Translations under genes and position numbers: made by a program
From: Orobanche coerulescens
Taxonomy: Eukaryota > Streptophyta > Magnoliopsida > Lamiales > Orobanchaceae
Direction: 5' to 3'
Length of the DNA: 64,000 bases
Assembly: GCA_033398695.1 (NCBI GenBank)
Contig: CM065804.1
Span: 32,853,001-32,917,000 of the forward strand
In this document: positions 34,277-45,380 of the stretch, in pieces
Layout: each line of letters starts with the position of its first letter
Numbering within the stretch: position 1 is the first letter of the stretch
The notes under the pieces: generated by a model
What the model saw: the letters and a program-made list of their open reading frames with translations, nothing else
Databases searched by the model: none
What the model was told of the DNA's origin: nothing

Positions 34277-35707
34277 TCATGGTTGTTTGTTGCAAGTTGA
34301 TTTTTCCAGATATTCAATAAAACCCTCTACATATCGGTCATGTAATCCTCTATCCCCAAAAACTGCACTCAATGCCTTTGCTTTGCCTCTAAACCCCTGC
34401 CCCCCCTCTTCTTCAGCCATTACCATCCTCACACACTCCGCCACATCCTCTCTCGTGTATGACCCATCTTGCTCATTTCTAGCTACTTCCACCCCCACCT
34501 CCTTGTCAGCCAAAACTCTAGCATTCAGCCCTTGATCCACCAAAAACGGCAACATAATAAGTGGTTTGCCAAACATTAGCCCCTCTACTATTGAACTCCA
34601 ACCACAGTGCGTCAAGAAACCGCCTACCGAACCGTGTCCGAGTATCTCCGGCTGAGGTGCCCACTTTTCCCACACAACTCCCCTGCCCTTAACTCTCTCC
34701 TCAAACCCCTCCGGCAGCTCAATAGTGTCGTCCTGCCCCGACCCGGCTGGCTTTCTAAGAGCCCAGAGAAAAGGTAACCCTGAGAGTTCAAGCCCATAAG
34801 CCAACTCACTCAGTTGGTCTCTACTCAATACCACTTCACTTCCCAATGCAACATACACCACAGATTCTTTCTTTTGGATGGAAAGCCAGTCTTTAATAGA
34901 AACCCATTCTTCATTCACACTATTATCACTAGTTTCCTGACCACACGGTGGCATTAGTCCAAGTGGGATCACCTCGATCTTGTGGAGCTCCTCAAGAAGC
35001 TTCAACCATTTGGGCTCGAACTCATTGCAGTGCCTTATGATCATGGCATCCGATCCGGCAACCACGTTACCGGCCCGATACGTGTCTGAGAAGCCCGAAG
35101 CGTTGTCCCCGGCGGCGCCCAGGATCCAATTGGCCTCATAGAGTCTGTAGGCCACCTTAGTTTCAAAAGTCACCCACTCCGGCGGAGCCAAGAAATCCTC
35201 GGGCCTCGTCCGGTCTTCTAGCCCGTTGATCAAAGCCTCCGTCTTTCCGAAGAAAGACAGGAACCACGCGTTGAAAATACAGAAGAAATAGCGAGAGATT
35301 CCGAGCTTGGCTGCGATGGGGGGCAGCCAGTGGGGAGCGAAATCGTATATGATGGCGTCGGCGTTCGAGCTGCCTAGGAAACGTGTGATCTCGTGTTCCA
35401 TTCCGTCGAACGCCTTCTTAAGATGCTCGATGTCTTCGGTTCGGACATCCATGGTGGCTTCGGCATTTTCGGGTAGGCCCTCGAGCTTAGGTAATGGGAT
35501 CCGGACAAAAGTTACGGATTGAATCAAATGGTTAGGAATTTTTGGGAGGCGATCGATGTTTCTAGGGGTGGAAATGAAGGTGATTTTGTGGCCTTTTTGT
35601 GCGAGGAATTTGGAGAGTTCAAAGAATGGGATTATGTGGCCAAAAGCTAACCAGGGAAACATTACTACATGTAGTTTCCTGTCAGCATGAAAAGATTGTG
35701 AAGCCAT
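34277..35707 (-). CDS. UDP-glycosyltransferase, UGT91-like (flavonoid/triterpenoid sugar-chain type)
   Basis: A complete single-exon gene of 476 residues, the usual size for plant family-1 GTs. I chose the start MASQSFHADRK (ATG at 35707) because the catalytic His falls at residue 24 (FPWLAFGHIIPF), as in the family, whereas the longer frame adds 46 unlikely residues. Asp121 (IIYDFAP) is the candidate partner of His24. The 44-residue PSPG box runs from Trp349 (WAPQPEILGHGSVGGF) to Gln392 (LPFLVDQ), with the HCGW core and final Gln that contact UDP-sugar. Similarity is to UGT91-type enzymes, which often add a second sugar to flavonoid or saponin glycosides; the acceptor here is unknown. No signal peptide is evident, so it should be cytosolic. 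The gene looks intact and is the only complete host gene here. Confidence 0.93.
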   Translation of the reverse strand: MASQSFHADRKLHVVMFPWLAFGHIIPFFELSKFLAQKGHKITFISTPRNIDRLPKIPNHLIQSVTFVRIPLPKLEGLPENAEATMDVRTEDIEHLKKAFDGMEHEITRFLGSSNADAIIYDFAPHWLPPIAAKLGISRYFFCIFNAWFLSFFGKTEALINGLEDRTRPEDFLAPPEWVTFETKVAYRLYEANWILGAAGDNASGFSDTYRAGNVVAGSDAMIIRHCNEFEPKWLKLLEELHKIEVIPLGLMPPCGQETSDNSVNEEWVSIKDWLSIQKKESVVYVALGSEVVLSRDQLSELAYGLELSGLPFLWALRKPAGSGQDDTIELPEGFEERVKGRGVVWEKWAPQPEILGHGSVGGFLTHCGWSSIVEGLMFGKPLIMLPFLVDQGLNARVLADKEVGVEVARNEQDGSYTREDVAECVRMVMAEEEGGQGFRGKAKALSAVFGDRGLHDRYVEGFIEYLEKSTCNKQP

Positions 35708-35770
35708 AACCTTTTTTTTTTCTTTAGGGTTTCTGAGGTAGAAGGAGATAAAGATGTGGCTGTTGCGATC

Positions 35771-35873
35771 TATACACTGATCTCTTATATGGCTGCTGAA
35801 ATGCGTGGAGTAGTTGGTGAACTGGTTACTGGTGGCGTAGTTCATGTTTTATACACTGATCTCATATATGGCT
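35771..35873 (-). promoter_or_regulatory. UGT promoter with duplicated TATA block
   Basis: The block TATACACTGATCTC(T/A)TATATGGCT occurs at 35771-35794 and again at 35850-35873, 79 bp apart. On the minus strand each copy offers a CATATAAG-like TATA element. The proximal copy lies about 75 bp upstream of the ATG. The distal copy is where the hAT MITE inserted. Confidence 0.5.
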
Positions 35874-36018
35874 TAGGGCTGTTAGCCCTCCGAGTGAACC
35901 CGAAACCCAGCGAACCGACCAAAACCCGGGCCAAACTCACCCGACAATTAACGAGCCGGATTCGAGCCTAAATATCAACCGAAACCGATAAGCATCTTAA
36001 TGGTAAAAAAAACCCAGT

Positions 36019-36055
<37 letters not shown>

Positions 36056-36679
36056 TCACACACACACACCAAACAAGGCCTAAGGCCTTTGGTATATAAA
36101 TTTTTTATTACTTGTTATTATATTTATTAATTATAGTAATAAAAAAATTAATTAATAACTTGATAATAATAGATCTAATTAATACAAAATAATTAATAAC
36201 AATACAATATAATATAGATCTACAAAATAATTAATAACAAAATAATTCTCTTGTTTAAAACCATCAGGGAATTGGGATTTTTTCCCATCCCACATTTCTT
36301 GGTTCACCTCAGCCCATCACCATTTTCTTGGGTTTCATCCCACATTCTTGGTTCACCTCAGTTCCATCACCATTTTGCTTAAAGTTTCATCCCACATTGG
36401 TGGGATAAACCATCTAAAAGCCTTGGTATCAACTATAAATATGCCTCCTCCCTTCCACTACTCTCTCATTTATGGATTCGGGTTTCCGGGTTCCGGATTC
36501 GGGTTTCGGATTCGGGTTTCGAATTCGGACCGGGTCTACCCGGTACTTATTCGGACCGGTTCCGGATCTTAAATATGACCCGGTTTTCTTACCGGTCCGG
36601 ACCGGGTCTATCCGGTACCTTACCGGACCGGTTCCGGGTCTGTGAAAAACCGGGCCGGACCGGTCCGATAACAGCCCTA
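35874..36679. mobile_element. hAT non-autonomous element (806 bp) upstream of the UGT
   Basis: Perfect 11-bp terminal inverted repeats, TAGGGCTGTTA and TAACAGCCCTA, are flanked by perfect 8-bp duplications, atatggct (35866-35873 and 36680-36687). The left and right interiors carry CCGAACC/CCGGTCCG-type subterminal motifs. The middle has a (TA)n/(CA)n microsatellite (36020-36070) and a direct repeat with TTCTTGGTTCACCTCA (36294-36365). No transposase ORF is present. Both ends are intact, so it could in principle be moved by an autonomous hAT. Confidence 0.92.
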
Positions 36680-36687
36680 ATATGGCT

Positions 36688-39103
36688 GTCGATACGCGTG
36701 CGGACTATCTACTCTGTGAGTTACCAGAATGAAAGATCGTGTTACTCGATCAAATTATTGATTGTCCCTCGAGTTACTCAATTGAGTTATTCGGATGGCC
36801 TATCGTGTCATTTGAATGGCTCCATTGTGTTGCTCGCGTGACCAACTCGTGTTATTCGAATGTTGATTTTATTTGATATTGTATATTTTGAAAAATTATT
36901 CGAATTATCTTTATTCGAAAATATAATATAAGATCGTATGTATTTGAATAAAGACCAAATTTAATAATTTAAAATTAAAAATTTATTGTTAAATTTGAAA
37001 TTGAAAAAATATTCCATCATATTTAAAAAGATATTGCATATTTTTACTCGTATTTTAGGTGGCGATACACGTGAGAACTAGTTGGTGGTGACGTAATTCA
37101 TGTTTTAGGTGTCGTATGATGCCAAATGATGGAATATTAATAATGGTAAAAAAACGTCCGCACACCGTTGTGGACTCTCTCTTCCGTCAAAATTAAAATT
37201 CCGCAAAGGATTATAATGAATAAATAATTACAAGCATAGCACTAAGTAAGTGTGTTGATTGGTCTCGTGTATGCTACAGTTCTATAAAAACTATCATTAG
37301 AACTTCTTAGAAATTTTCGATATAGGATTCTTATTGTAAATTAGGGGTGCGACCGAAGTGAAAATCAGGATATTCTAACCACATGAAATCTGAGAGTTCG
37401 ATTCTTTTTGTTCAGTTTTTTTTTATTTATACAAAATATACATTATAAGGGAGCAAAATAAGAGTAAAATATTATAATTTTTGTAAGATTCAAATAACAG
37501 GTAAGATTCAAGCAATGAGTATTTACGACTTTCAAATTTATATAACTTGAATAAAATTTTATTTTCATGAGTTTGTCTTGATGCCTATCATGGTCAACAA
37601 ATCTGTAATCAATTGTGAATGACGTAGACAACTAATTTGACAAGTAAACACGAATCTTACACGTAGGAGTGTGTAATTACAATAAAGAGACTAAATGGCA
37701 GTAGAAAGAAAAATGACGATGAGATATGACTCTATTATTGATTTGGACGCATTTGAAATTTATATCGATTCTTAGCTTTTTACTTTTTCAATGCTTAGTT
37801 CGAGAGTAAATTTTGGATCATTATTAATGACTCAAGCTGAGGATATTTATAGAAAATCATGTTCATACATGTGTCATTCTCTAGTTAACTGTCGCACATG
37901 CAAGCAGGTCAGGCAGACAGGTATGTGGCATTGATTAGGCCTTTGTCTCTTTGTTTGCGCAACAACTGGCTTGATTTGCATGGGTGGGACTCTCATTGAG
38001 TTCGACCACATTGCGTCCTGCCTGTATTAATCAGTTAAGACTGGTCATCCCTCTGATCGAGGCCGTCGATTTTTAGGTCCGCTCTTGGGACACTTTATCA
38101 AATCGGTATGTTGCTGATCTAAGTGGTCAACGTTCTTCGCCGTCCGGGCGATTTAATTTACTCGCGTAACTTGTGGTTCGTGCCTGGGCCAGATATCCAT
38201 GTCGGATAGCATTTGGCTCATAATTTTTATCACCCGTTTGGTCCCAGAGGCTGGATATCCACATCATCTCCTTGGTTATTCGTCCACGTTTCGATTTCTG
38301 GACGACACGACAATTAGATAGCCTACGTCAGATCAGTCACTAACAATGCCCCAAAGGTCGAGATTGATTGGTGTGTCGATTCGCGAGCTTCAGATATGTG
38401 CCCAGGTGACATGGAGGAAGCCAACCCGTCGCATCATTCATTATTTGTATATTGCAATGGTTACGTCTCGAAGGGACCCGTGGGTCGGCCATTAATACAA
38501 CGGTTAAATTCGAAGGGAGGTGTGGATGCAGAGTGCACAAGCCTCGAGACGTTTCGATTTGCAAATAGTCATGTTTTTCATATTCCTCTCCTATATATAC
38601 CCTCTTTCCCGTCCATCTCTCACTTTGCATTCCTTGATATATAAGTTTCCTTTCCGGCGAAAGAAATGGAGGGAGCTTAGATCACTCGATTTATTTTTAA
38701 CATTCGTCCTCTGATCGGCTATAATCCAGTCGATCTGTTCAGATCTTCCGCTTCGATAGATAAAATAACTTCTCTTTTATCTCTTTTTTCTAAAATCTCT
38801 AACTATGTCTTTCAAAACGGATAGCTAAAATGACCACTTGGAGAGGATCCCGAAGATGGGCAATAGTTTTTCGAAGGAGGAGGTCTCCAATGACAATGGC
38901 GGGCGGTTGATGTCGGGGATTCCCAAAGGGTTTAGTTATTCGGGAGCCGTCAGAGAGCTAATCGGTGTCGCAGACTCTGTTTCCTTGCGGTATCGGTAAA
39001 GGGCACTGGATTGAGCCTCTCTGGTGGAAGAAAGTGGAGAGAAGGGCCGCGAAGGCTGCGAGATGGGCCGAGATGCGGGCGGCGAAAGCAAAAAGGGTAA
39101 GTT
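36688..39103. other. Unassigned region
   Basis: 2.4 kb without a supportable gene. The 36.8-37.9 kb part is AT-rich. At 38590-38640 the plus strand has CTCCTATATATACCC, a promoter-like TATA, and 38965-39165 encodes a short Ala/Arg/Lys-rich frame (KKVERRAAKAARWAEMRAAK) that ends inside the copia LTR. It could be the LTR, leader and start of an element truncated by the copia insertion, but no ends were found. Confidence 0.5.
38597..38609 (+). promoter_or_regulatory. Possible TATA box in unassigned region
   Basis: CTATATATACC on the plus strand, followed by a C/T-rich stretch of the kind seen at plant transcription starts. No gene is attached to it. Confidence 0.3.
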
Positions 39104-40104
39104 TGTTGGCCACTAAGTATACTGGATACAGCTTGGAAAGTGTTTTAAACAACAAGCTGTACTGATTTTAAATCTGAGTGCGTAGCGGAAGTCTTAAATA
39201 CAGTAAGTTGATGTGGATACAGCAACTCGATGTGCAGTGTATACTTAAATAATCACAGTTAAATGAAACAGTAAAAGCTGAAGGTAAATAACACAGTATT
39301 TAAGTGGTTCGAGGTAAACCCCTCTACGTCCACTGGTCCTCCACACAGGAGTAAAAAGGTTTATTATAATTACTGCGTACACAACTACGTAATTATAACA
39401 ATACTACTCAATATATCGTTCACACAAATTGATATAAAGATCTTAGCTTCAACCGTTCATATAGATTGGTTTGAGCTAATGCTTGACTGACTTCTTCACA
39501 CACAGTTCTGAAGCTTCATCTTCTTCGATGCAAATCCTTCACACACAGTTCGGGAGAAGCAAAGATTCTCAGTCCACACAAGGCTGATGGGTTTGTTCAA
39601 AGATTAGAACAAGGTTGAACAACAGCTATGACTTTCTGCACTGTAAGCTGATGATGTGTTGTTAAAGAGTTGAGCATTGTATATCTCTGTGTATCTGAAT
39701 AGCAGTGAGCTTTGAAGATATGTTTTGCTCTGATGAATATGATGTAAGCTTTTGATAACGTTGGTATTTGTAACTAATCTTCAACGCCTTGAGGATATAT
39801 ATATAGTCTTCTGACAATATATCCGTTGAGATAAATCCGTTGAGCAATATTCCGTTCCAACGGGAATAAAACATGATCTGGATTTTATGCTTGTTTGAAG
39901 ATCTTTTGACTTGCAGTATTTAAATACTTTATCTTTTAGTATTTAAATACTTCTTTATCAACGGGACTTGACTACTAGCGAATACTGAAGATTCCTTCTT
40001 TGTCCTGTTGAGAGCTGTATGGAAGGATTACGTATTTATCAATTCGAGACAGCTTCCATACTTAGTTTTTATGAGACTTCTTTGCTGAATGGTAGATTCC
40101 TCTG
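39104..40104 (-). repeat. Copia (Sirevirus-like) 3' LTR, left part
   Basis: It begins TGTTGGCC (start tentative; 39141 is an alternative). It carries the copia-typical block GTGGTTCGAGGTAAACCCCT (39304-39323). It is split at 40104 by the Tat element, whose target duplication ctctg is at 40100-40104. The LTR resumes at 61163. Net LTR length is about 1.2 kb. Confidence 0.75.
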
Positions 40105-40785
40105 TGTTGTGCGGCGATTAATACGCTTCGATGGCGATCGGCATAATGATCTGAGAGCCAACCATAGAAGACATATGCTGGGCGAACACCCAACAGTCGG
40201 CACCCACGGCGATCGTCTTTTGGTGTCTGGCGATCATCTATGATGTCCAACCAGAGACGATCGTCTCATGCCACGTATGAATCCGACATCCGTCAAAGTC
40301 GTCGAAGACCGAATCTTGGATGGTGACCCACGTGCAGATCCACCAAAGGCGCTGTCGGATAAGACCTTTGACCCCAGTCTGTCACCTACCTCACCTACCG
40401 ACAGGCCCGCCGAAAGGTGCAAAGTGGGTCATCCCCGGACAGCGACTCAGGACGCGTGCAGGCATCCCATTGGCTCGCACAGATGGCTGCCACCAGCAGC
40501 CTCGGACTTTAAGGGAACAGCCCCACGTGACGGGACGATCGCCCGCCTTATTATAATATAGAAAACGGCGGTCGCTCGTGATCGCCAGAGAGATCCCAGC
40601 AACCTTGTCTCCTATAAATAGGAGGCTTACAACAAGTGTCCCAGGCAGCATGATCATAATCGCATCATTGTGAATACAGTGAAAGATATACAGAGAGAGA
40701 GAGAGAGATACATTCTCATAAAAAGCAAGAACTCACAGAGCTTCATATCTGGTTCTTCCGGCAATATACATGCTCTACAGCTTAG
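40105..40785 (+). repeat. Tat 5' LTR, left part
   Basis: TGTTGTGCGGCGATTAATACG onward, matching 60257-60945. A TATA box CTATAAATAGG lies at about 40612-40622. It is interrupted by the Athila-like element and continues at 49980-50199. Confidence 0.92.
40613..40620 (+). promoter_or_regulatory. Tat LTR TATA box
   Basis: TATAAATA within CTCCTATAAATAGGAGGC. It is conserved in the 3' LTR at about 60765. Confidence 0.7.
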
Positions 40786-42104
40786 TGTTAGGCGTATTTT
40801 TATATGCTTATTTATCATTATTTTGTATTCTTTTTATGATTAAATCTGCATAAATGAGCTTGTAATGCCCTATTACTTTACGTTTTGCAGGAAATTGGAG
40901 TCCGGAAGCCGAAACGATGAAAAACGGGCGAAAACGGCGATTTTTGGCCTGGGGCCGCAGCACGTACCAAGTGAGCCGCGACACACGAGGATGTACAGCA
41001 GGCACCGAGCGCACTGTACTGTGAGCCGCGACACGTTGCTGCTGAGCCGCGGCCCAGAAGAAAAAAATAGTGCCCAGGCATTCCGCTGAGCGCCGTGAGC
41101 CGCGGCACAGATTATGTGAGTCGCGGCCCACGGGGCGGTTTTGGTGTGCTCTGTGCGGGTTTGGGCCGTTTTGAAGCCGGTTCTCGACCTAATCACACGG
41201 ATGCGTTTTGGAGGCTGCTGGGAGTTATAAATAAGGGTTTAAGGTCATAATTGAGGGGATTATCTTGGAATCGGGGGATTATCGCGGAAGAGAGGAATCG
41301 ATCATAAGAAGCAGAAGACACCAAGAGCAGAGGGCGGAAGCCAGAAGAACGGAGGAATCCGAGTTCTTCATCTGCGTTTGATTTCGATGCTTCCTTTCAT
41401 TATTTCTGTATTTTTATCCTTTAGCATGTCAGGCTAAAACCCTGTTCTAGGATTTTGATGAAACCAAAGTTTTGACGAATTTGCTTTTGATTATCTATAT
41501 AATTCCCTTTTATGTTGAGTTTTCCCAATCGATTTTAATGCTTTCAATTGTCTGGCCAATAATTGGATTGTTTTAATTACGCAACTCGAATCGGGAGAGG
41601 AGAGTTGGTGAGGAACTATTGGTGAGAACCGTTTTATCTTGTGAGATAGGAATATACTCATAGGAACTACGTGGCCTTTTGAAGATTTTGTGCTTTTTGC
41701 CTATTGTCGAATCAATTCACCTAGGGATAGAGTGTATTATTCGCCTTAGAAAAATCTACTGACCTCGGGAGAGGCGGTAGAGTATATTATAAATCTTCGC
41801 CTTCAATAAATTGGGGAAATCATTAACTTCAGATAATGGAGAGTAAATTCGGATAAACCAAGGTGGATTCTCAATCCTAGACTTATTCATCATTTGATTT
41901 TCTTTCTTCGAGTGATCGTTTTTCTTTTTATTATTGATTTTCTTTAGTTATTAATTGCAACCCAAATTTCGATTGTTCAAATAAAATTAGAATACATTAA
42001 AATTGGTAATTAGTGATTCAGTCCTTGTGGGAACGATAACTCACTCATCACTTTATTACTTGTCTATGATAACGTGCACTTGCGTTTAACGAAATATCGC
42101 AACA
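40786..42104 (+). repeat. Athila-like 5' LTR
   Basis: 1319 bp with TATA box TTATAAATAAGG near 41222-41233 and GCCGCGGC-type repeats upstream (40945-41130). It has 21 bp near 41105 that are absent from the 3' LTR. Confidence 0.92.
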
Positions 42105-42110
42105 AGTTTT

Positions 42111-42128
42111 TGGCGCCGTTGCCGGGGA
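42111..42128 (+). other. Primer binding site of Athila-like element
   Basis: TGGCGCCGTTGCCGGGGA, six bases after the LTR. It is complementary to the 3' end of tRNA-Asp, the usual Athila primer. Confidence 0.85.
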
Positions 42129-42242
42129 CTGATTTTTTTTACTAATATCGATTTCAGTATTTCTAGTCTTAGTTTGAACATTTTTTTATTTTCATGTAAC
42201 TTTATTTATTTGTTTTTCCTTTCAGGAGTTTCCGGTTAGTGG

Positions 42243-44528
42243 ATGAGAAAACTCGGTAACGAAGGCCTACTACCTTTGGATACCGAACTCGAGCGCACTC
42301 TTCGGAGAAGCAAGAAGGAGAAACGTGAGCTACCGACAACAGTCACCATGGCCGATAACATGGGAATTCACGAAGCAGAAAACCCCATGGTGCAAGCTCA
42401 ACCGGCATTAGCACTCCGCGATTATGATATGCCTCAAATTAATGCGAACTTTTCGGGGATTCGGCGTCCGAAAATTCAGGCGAACAACTTCGAAATCAAG
42501 CCGGCTATAATTCAGATGGTACAAGCGAGCCAGTTTTGTGGATTGCCGAACGATGACCCCAACGCGCACATTGCCTCTTTTCTCGAGATTTGTGACACTT
42601 TAAAAAACAATGGTGTTACCGATGATGCGATCCGTCTAAGGCTTTTCCCTTTCTCTTTGAGAGACAAAGCAAAATTTTGGTTAAATTCTTTACTGCCGGG
42701 CTCTATCATGACATGGGTGGAATTAGCGCGAGCCTTTCTGCCTAAATTCTTCCCACCTTCGAAGATGGCGTGACTGAGGAACGAGATCACTACCTCTGGG
42801 CAATTTGATATGGAGTCGCTTCACGAGGCTTGGGAGCGATACAAGGAATTATTACGGAGATGCCCACATCACGGCCTACCAGACTGGCTACAAATTCAAA
42901 CATTTTACAACGTATTGAGTGCCTCCACACGCACTCTCGTGGATGCAGCCGCTGGAGGTGCCTTAATGGGAAAAACAATGGCCGAAGCCCACTCTCTATT
43001 GGAAGCTATGGCTGCGAATGCTTATAAATGGCCGGCCAAATGAGTACACCCAAAACGAGTAATAGAGATCTCCAATAATGATCCGATCTCTACATTATCA
43101 GCTCAAGTCTCCGCCTTGACGCAGCAACTTCAAGCCTTTTCACATGCTCCTTCCCCCGTTACCATTGAATCGTGCAATTGGTGTAATGGATCTCATCCTA
43201 ACGCAGAGTGCCAAGTCGGAAACCCTTTCGAGCAACCGTCGATGGAACAAGCTCAGTTCGTGGGGAACGGGAACTGGCAAAATAATCCTTATTCCAACAC
43301 TTATAATCCGGGATGGCGAAATCATCCTAACTTCTCATGGAGGAACGGACAAAGCTCGAACCAACCTCAGTTTGCTCAACACCAACAGCAACCTTCTCCC
43401 GCTCCAAAAATCTCTCTAAAAGAAGCAATGGCGAAATTTTCAGCGAGCACGAGTCAGTTCATGGCCCGTACGGAGGTGACCTTGCAGAACCATTCCGCTT
43501 CTATCCGCAACTTGGAAGTCCAACTGGGCCAGATTGCTAATGTATTAATAGCCCACCCGGAGGGTACCTTGCCAAGTACGACCGAAACAAATCCCAGAGA
43601 GAATGTCAATGCCATTGGGTTGAGAAGTGGGAAAGAATTGGGTGAGCTGCCTGGGCAGAACAAAAAGAGAAGTGAGGATGGGGAGAAGAAAAATTCAGCG
43701 ACTAAGGAATCGCCAAATTTGAGACCCTCGATACTGTTTCCTGATAATCCAAAGGCATATGTACCACCCGTCCCATTTCCGCAGCGATTACAATAGAAAA
43801 AGGTGGACAAGCAATTCTCTAAGTTCCTCGATGTCTTCAAGAAACTGCACATAAACATTCCATTTGCCGACGCTTTGGAACAAATGCCTAGTTACGTGAA
43901 ATTCATGAAGGAAATTTTGTCAAACAAAAGAAAGCTCGAGGAGTATGAGACAGTCGCATTGACGGAGGAGTGCAGCGCTATTCTTCAGAAAAAGCTTCCG
44001 CCAAAATTGAAGGATCCGGGAAGCTTCAATATACCGTGCACCATAGGGAACCTCTCTTTTGAAAGGGCATTGTGTGATCTCGGCGCTAGTGTTAATCTCA
44101 TGCCTCTGTCTATTTTCAAGAAGCTAGGAATTGGGGAAGAGAAACCTACTACGGTCTCCTTACAATTAGCTGATAGATCCATCAAATATCCGAGGGGAGT
44201 GATAGAGGACGTCTTAGTCAAAGTTGATAAGTTCATCTTTCCGGCCGATTTCATTGTGCTTGACATGGAGGAGGATCAAGACATCCCAATTATTTTGGGA
44301 AGACCATTCTTAGCTACCGGCTGAACTCTTATAGACGTGGAAAAAGGGGAACTCACTCTACGGGTTCAAGACGAGCATGTCACTTTCCAAGTGTTTAAAT
44401 CCTTTCCGTGCCCAAGTAGTGTTGAGAAGAGCTCGCAAATTGAAAGTGTAGATACCTTTGGGAAAGACACACCGGAAGAATCGTCGGTCGAAAAATTCAG
44501 AATCCGTTTCAGCTGCCCCGACGCCTAA
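42243..44528 (+). pseudogene. Athila-like gag-protease, single frame with four premature stops
   Basis: From ATG 42243 one reading frame runs to TAA at 44526 without any frameshift. It is broken only by TGA 42771, TGA 43041, TAG 43794 and TGA 44322. Gag blocks include DDPNAHIASFLEICDTLKNN, LRDKAKFWLNSLLPGSI, ESLHEAWERYKELLRRCPHH and a CxxC...C knuckle remnant (CNWCNGSHPNAEC, about 43173-43211). The protease part (43803-44324) has DALEQMPSYVKFMKEIL, LCDLGASVNLMPLSIFKKLG (active-site Asp in the unusual DLGAS form typical of Athila) and DIPIILGRPFLATG. Each stop sits where Arg (CGA) or Gln (CAG) is plausible. Confidence 0.88.
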
Positions 44529-44930
44529 TAAGAATGAAGAGCAATTCGCATATCTTAGGCATTTGAACATGCCGCCTTCAACATCTGTTCATCCACAATC
44601 GAAAAATTCTCCTTCTGTCCTAAATTCGCCCGTGGAGTTGAAAATTAAGACGGAGGTCAAACGGGCGCCAAGTCATGTGAAAAATGGGTGCTTCGGAAAG
44701 TTGTTTTCGTTAAAATATTTTCAGAAAGAACATTTGGTGTCCAAACCGAAAATCGGATCGTTAAAGACCAATGGTCAAAATTTTAAAACACATATTAACG
44801 GTTCGATGGACGGGGCGGAGTTCAAATGGTGTTTGCGAAAAGCGAACTGATTTTCAATAGGTCCGACTGAAGACTCTAAACTTAGCGCTTCTCGGGAGGC
44901 AACCCGAGTATTAGTTGTAGATTTTTGCGT
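44529..44930 (+). pseudogene. Remnant of pol C-terminus after internal deletion
   Basis: A +1-shifted frame (44458-44850) ends with KTNGQNFKTHINGSMDG, like the tail after integrase in Athila-type elements. It is followed by CTTCTCGGGAGGCAACCCGA (44890-44909), a block normally found just 3' of pol. RT, RNase H and integrase are missing between. Confidence 0.5.
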
Positions 44931-45062
44931 TTCAGTATTTTCTTGCATTTTTAGGATCTTTGTTTTTCGTCATTTTAGCTGGGACATGCTTATCTCTCAC
45001 GCTCTTGTTGTTTTCTGTTGAAAATTCTGTGCAGAAATTATCCTTTGGGAAAAATAAGCATT

Positions 45063-45380
45063 GGGCCGAGGCACAAGGATTGTGAGCCGCGGCACACATA
45101 GGTCGAAAAAGAAGGATAAACTTGCTGTACTCTGTGCCGCGGCACAAACTTACTGATCCGCGGCACACTTGATCACTGAGCCGCGGCACACCAGATGCAC
45201 CAGATATGCCCAGGGATCTGTACTATGGGCCGCGACACATATGTGTTGAGCCGTGACACACTAACACTCTGAGCCGCGGCACCCGTATGCTGAGCCGCGG
45301 CACATGGCGATGGAACAAAGAAGCCCAGGCGGACTTTACTATGGGCCGCGGCTCACTTAAGCTGTCCCGCGGCCCCTGTT
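45063..45380. repeat. Cluster of GAGCCGCGGCAC motifs
   Basis: About a dozen copies of (T)GAGCCGCGGCACA and variants with core palindrome GCCGCGGC, at 10-40 bp spacing. The same motif occurs in the U3 part of both LTRs of this element. Confidence 0.8.

Noticed and set aside
35708..35845. 46-residue N-terminal extension of the UGT
   Set aside because: Upstream in-frame ATG lies in the presumed promoter/leader. The internal Met gives the family-typical position of the catalytic His.
40268..40561. 97-codon ORF conserved in both Tat LTRs (also 60420-60713)
   Set aside because: It lies in U3 upstream of the TATA box and is conserved only because the two LTRs are copies. No domain was recognised.
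40808..41196. Overlapping ORFs in the Athila-like LTRs (also 48699-49066)
   Set aside because: Shadow frames created by the GCCGCGGC repeats, present in both LTRs. No coding signature.
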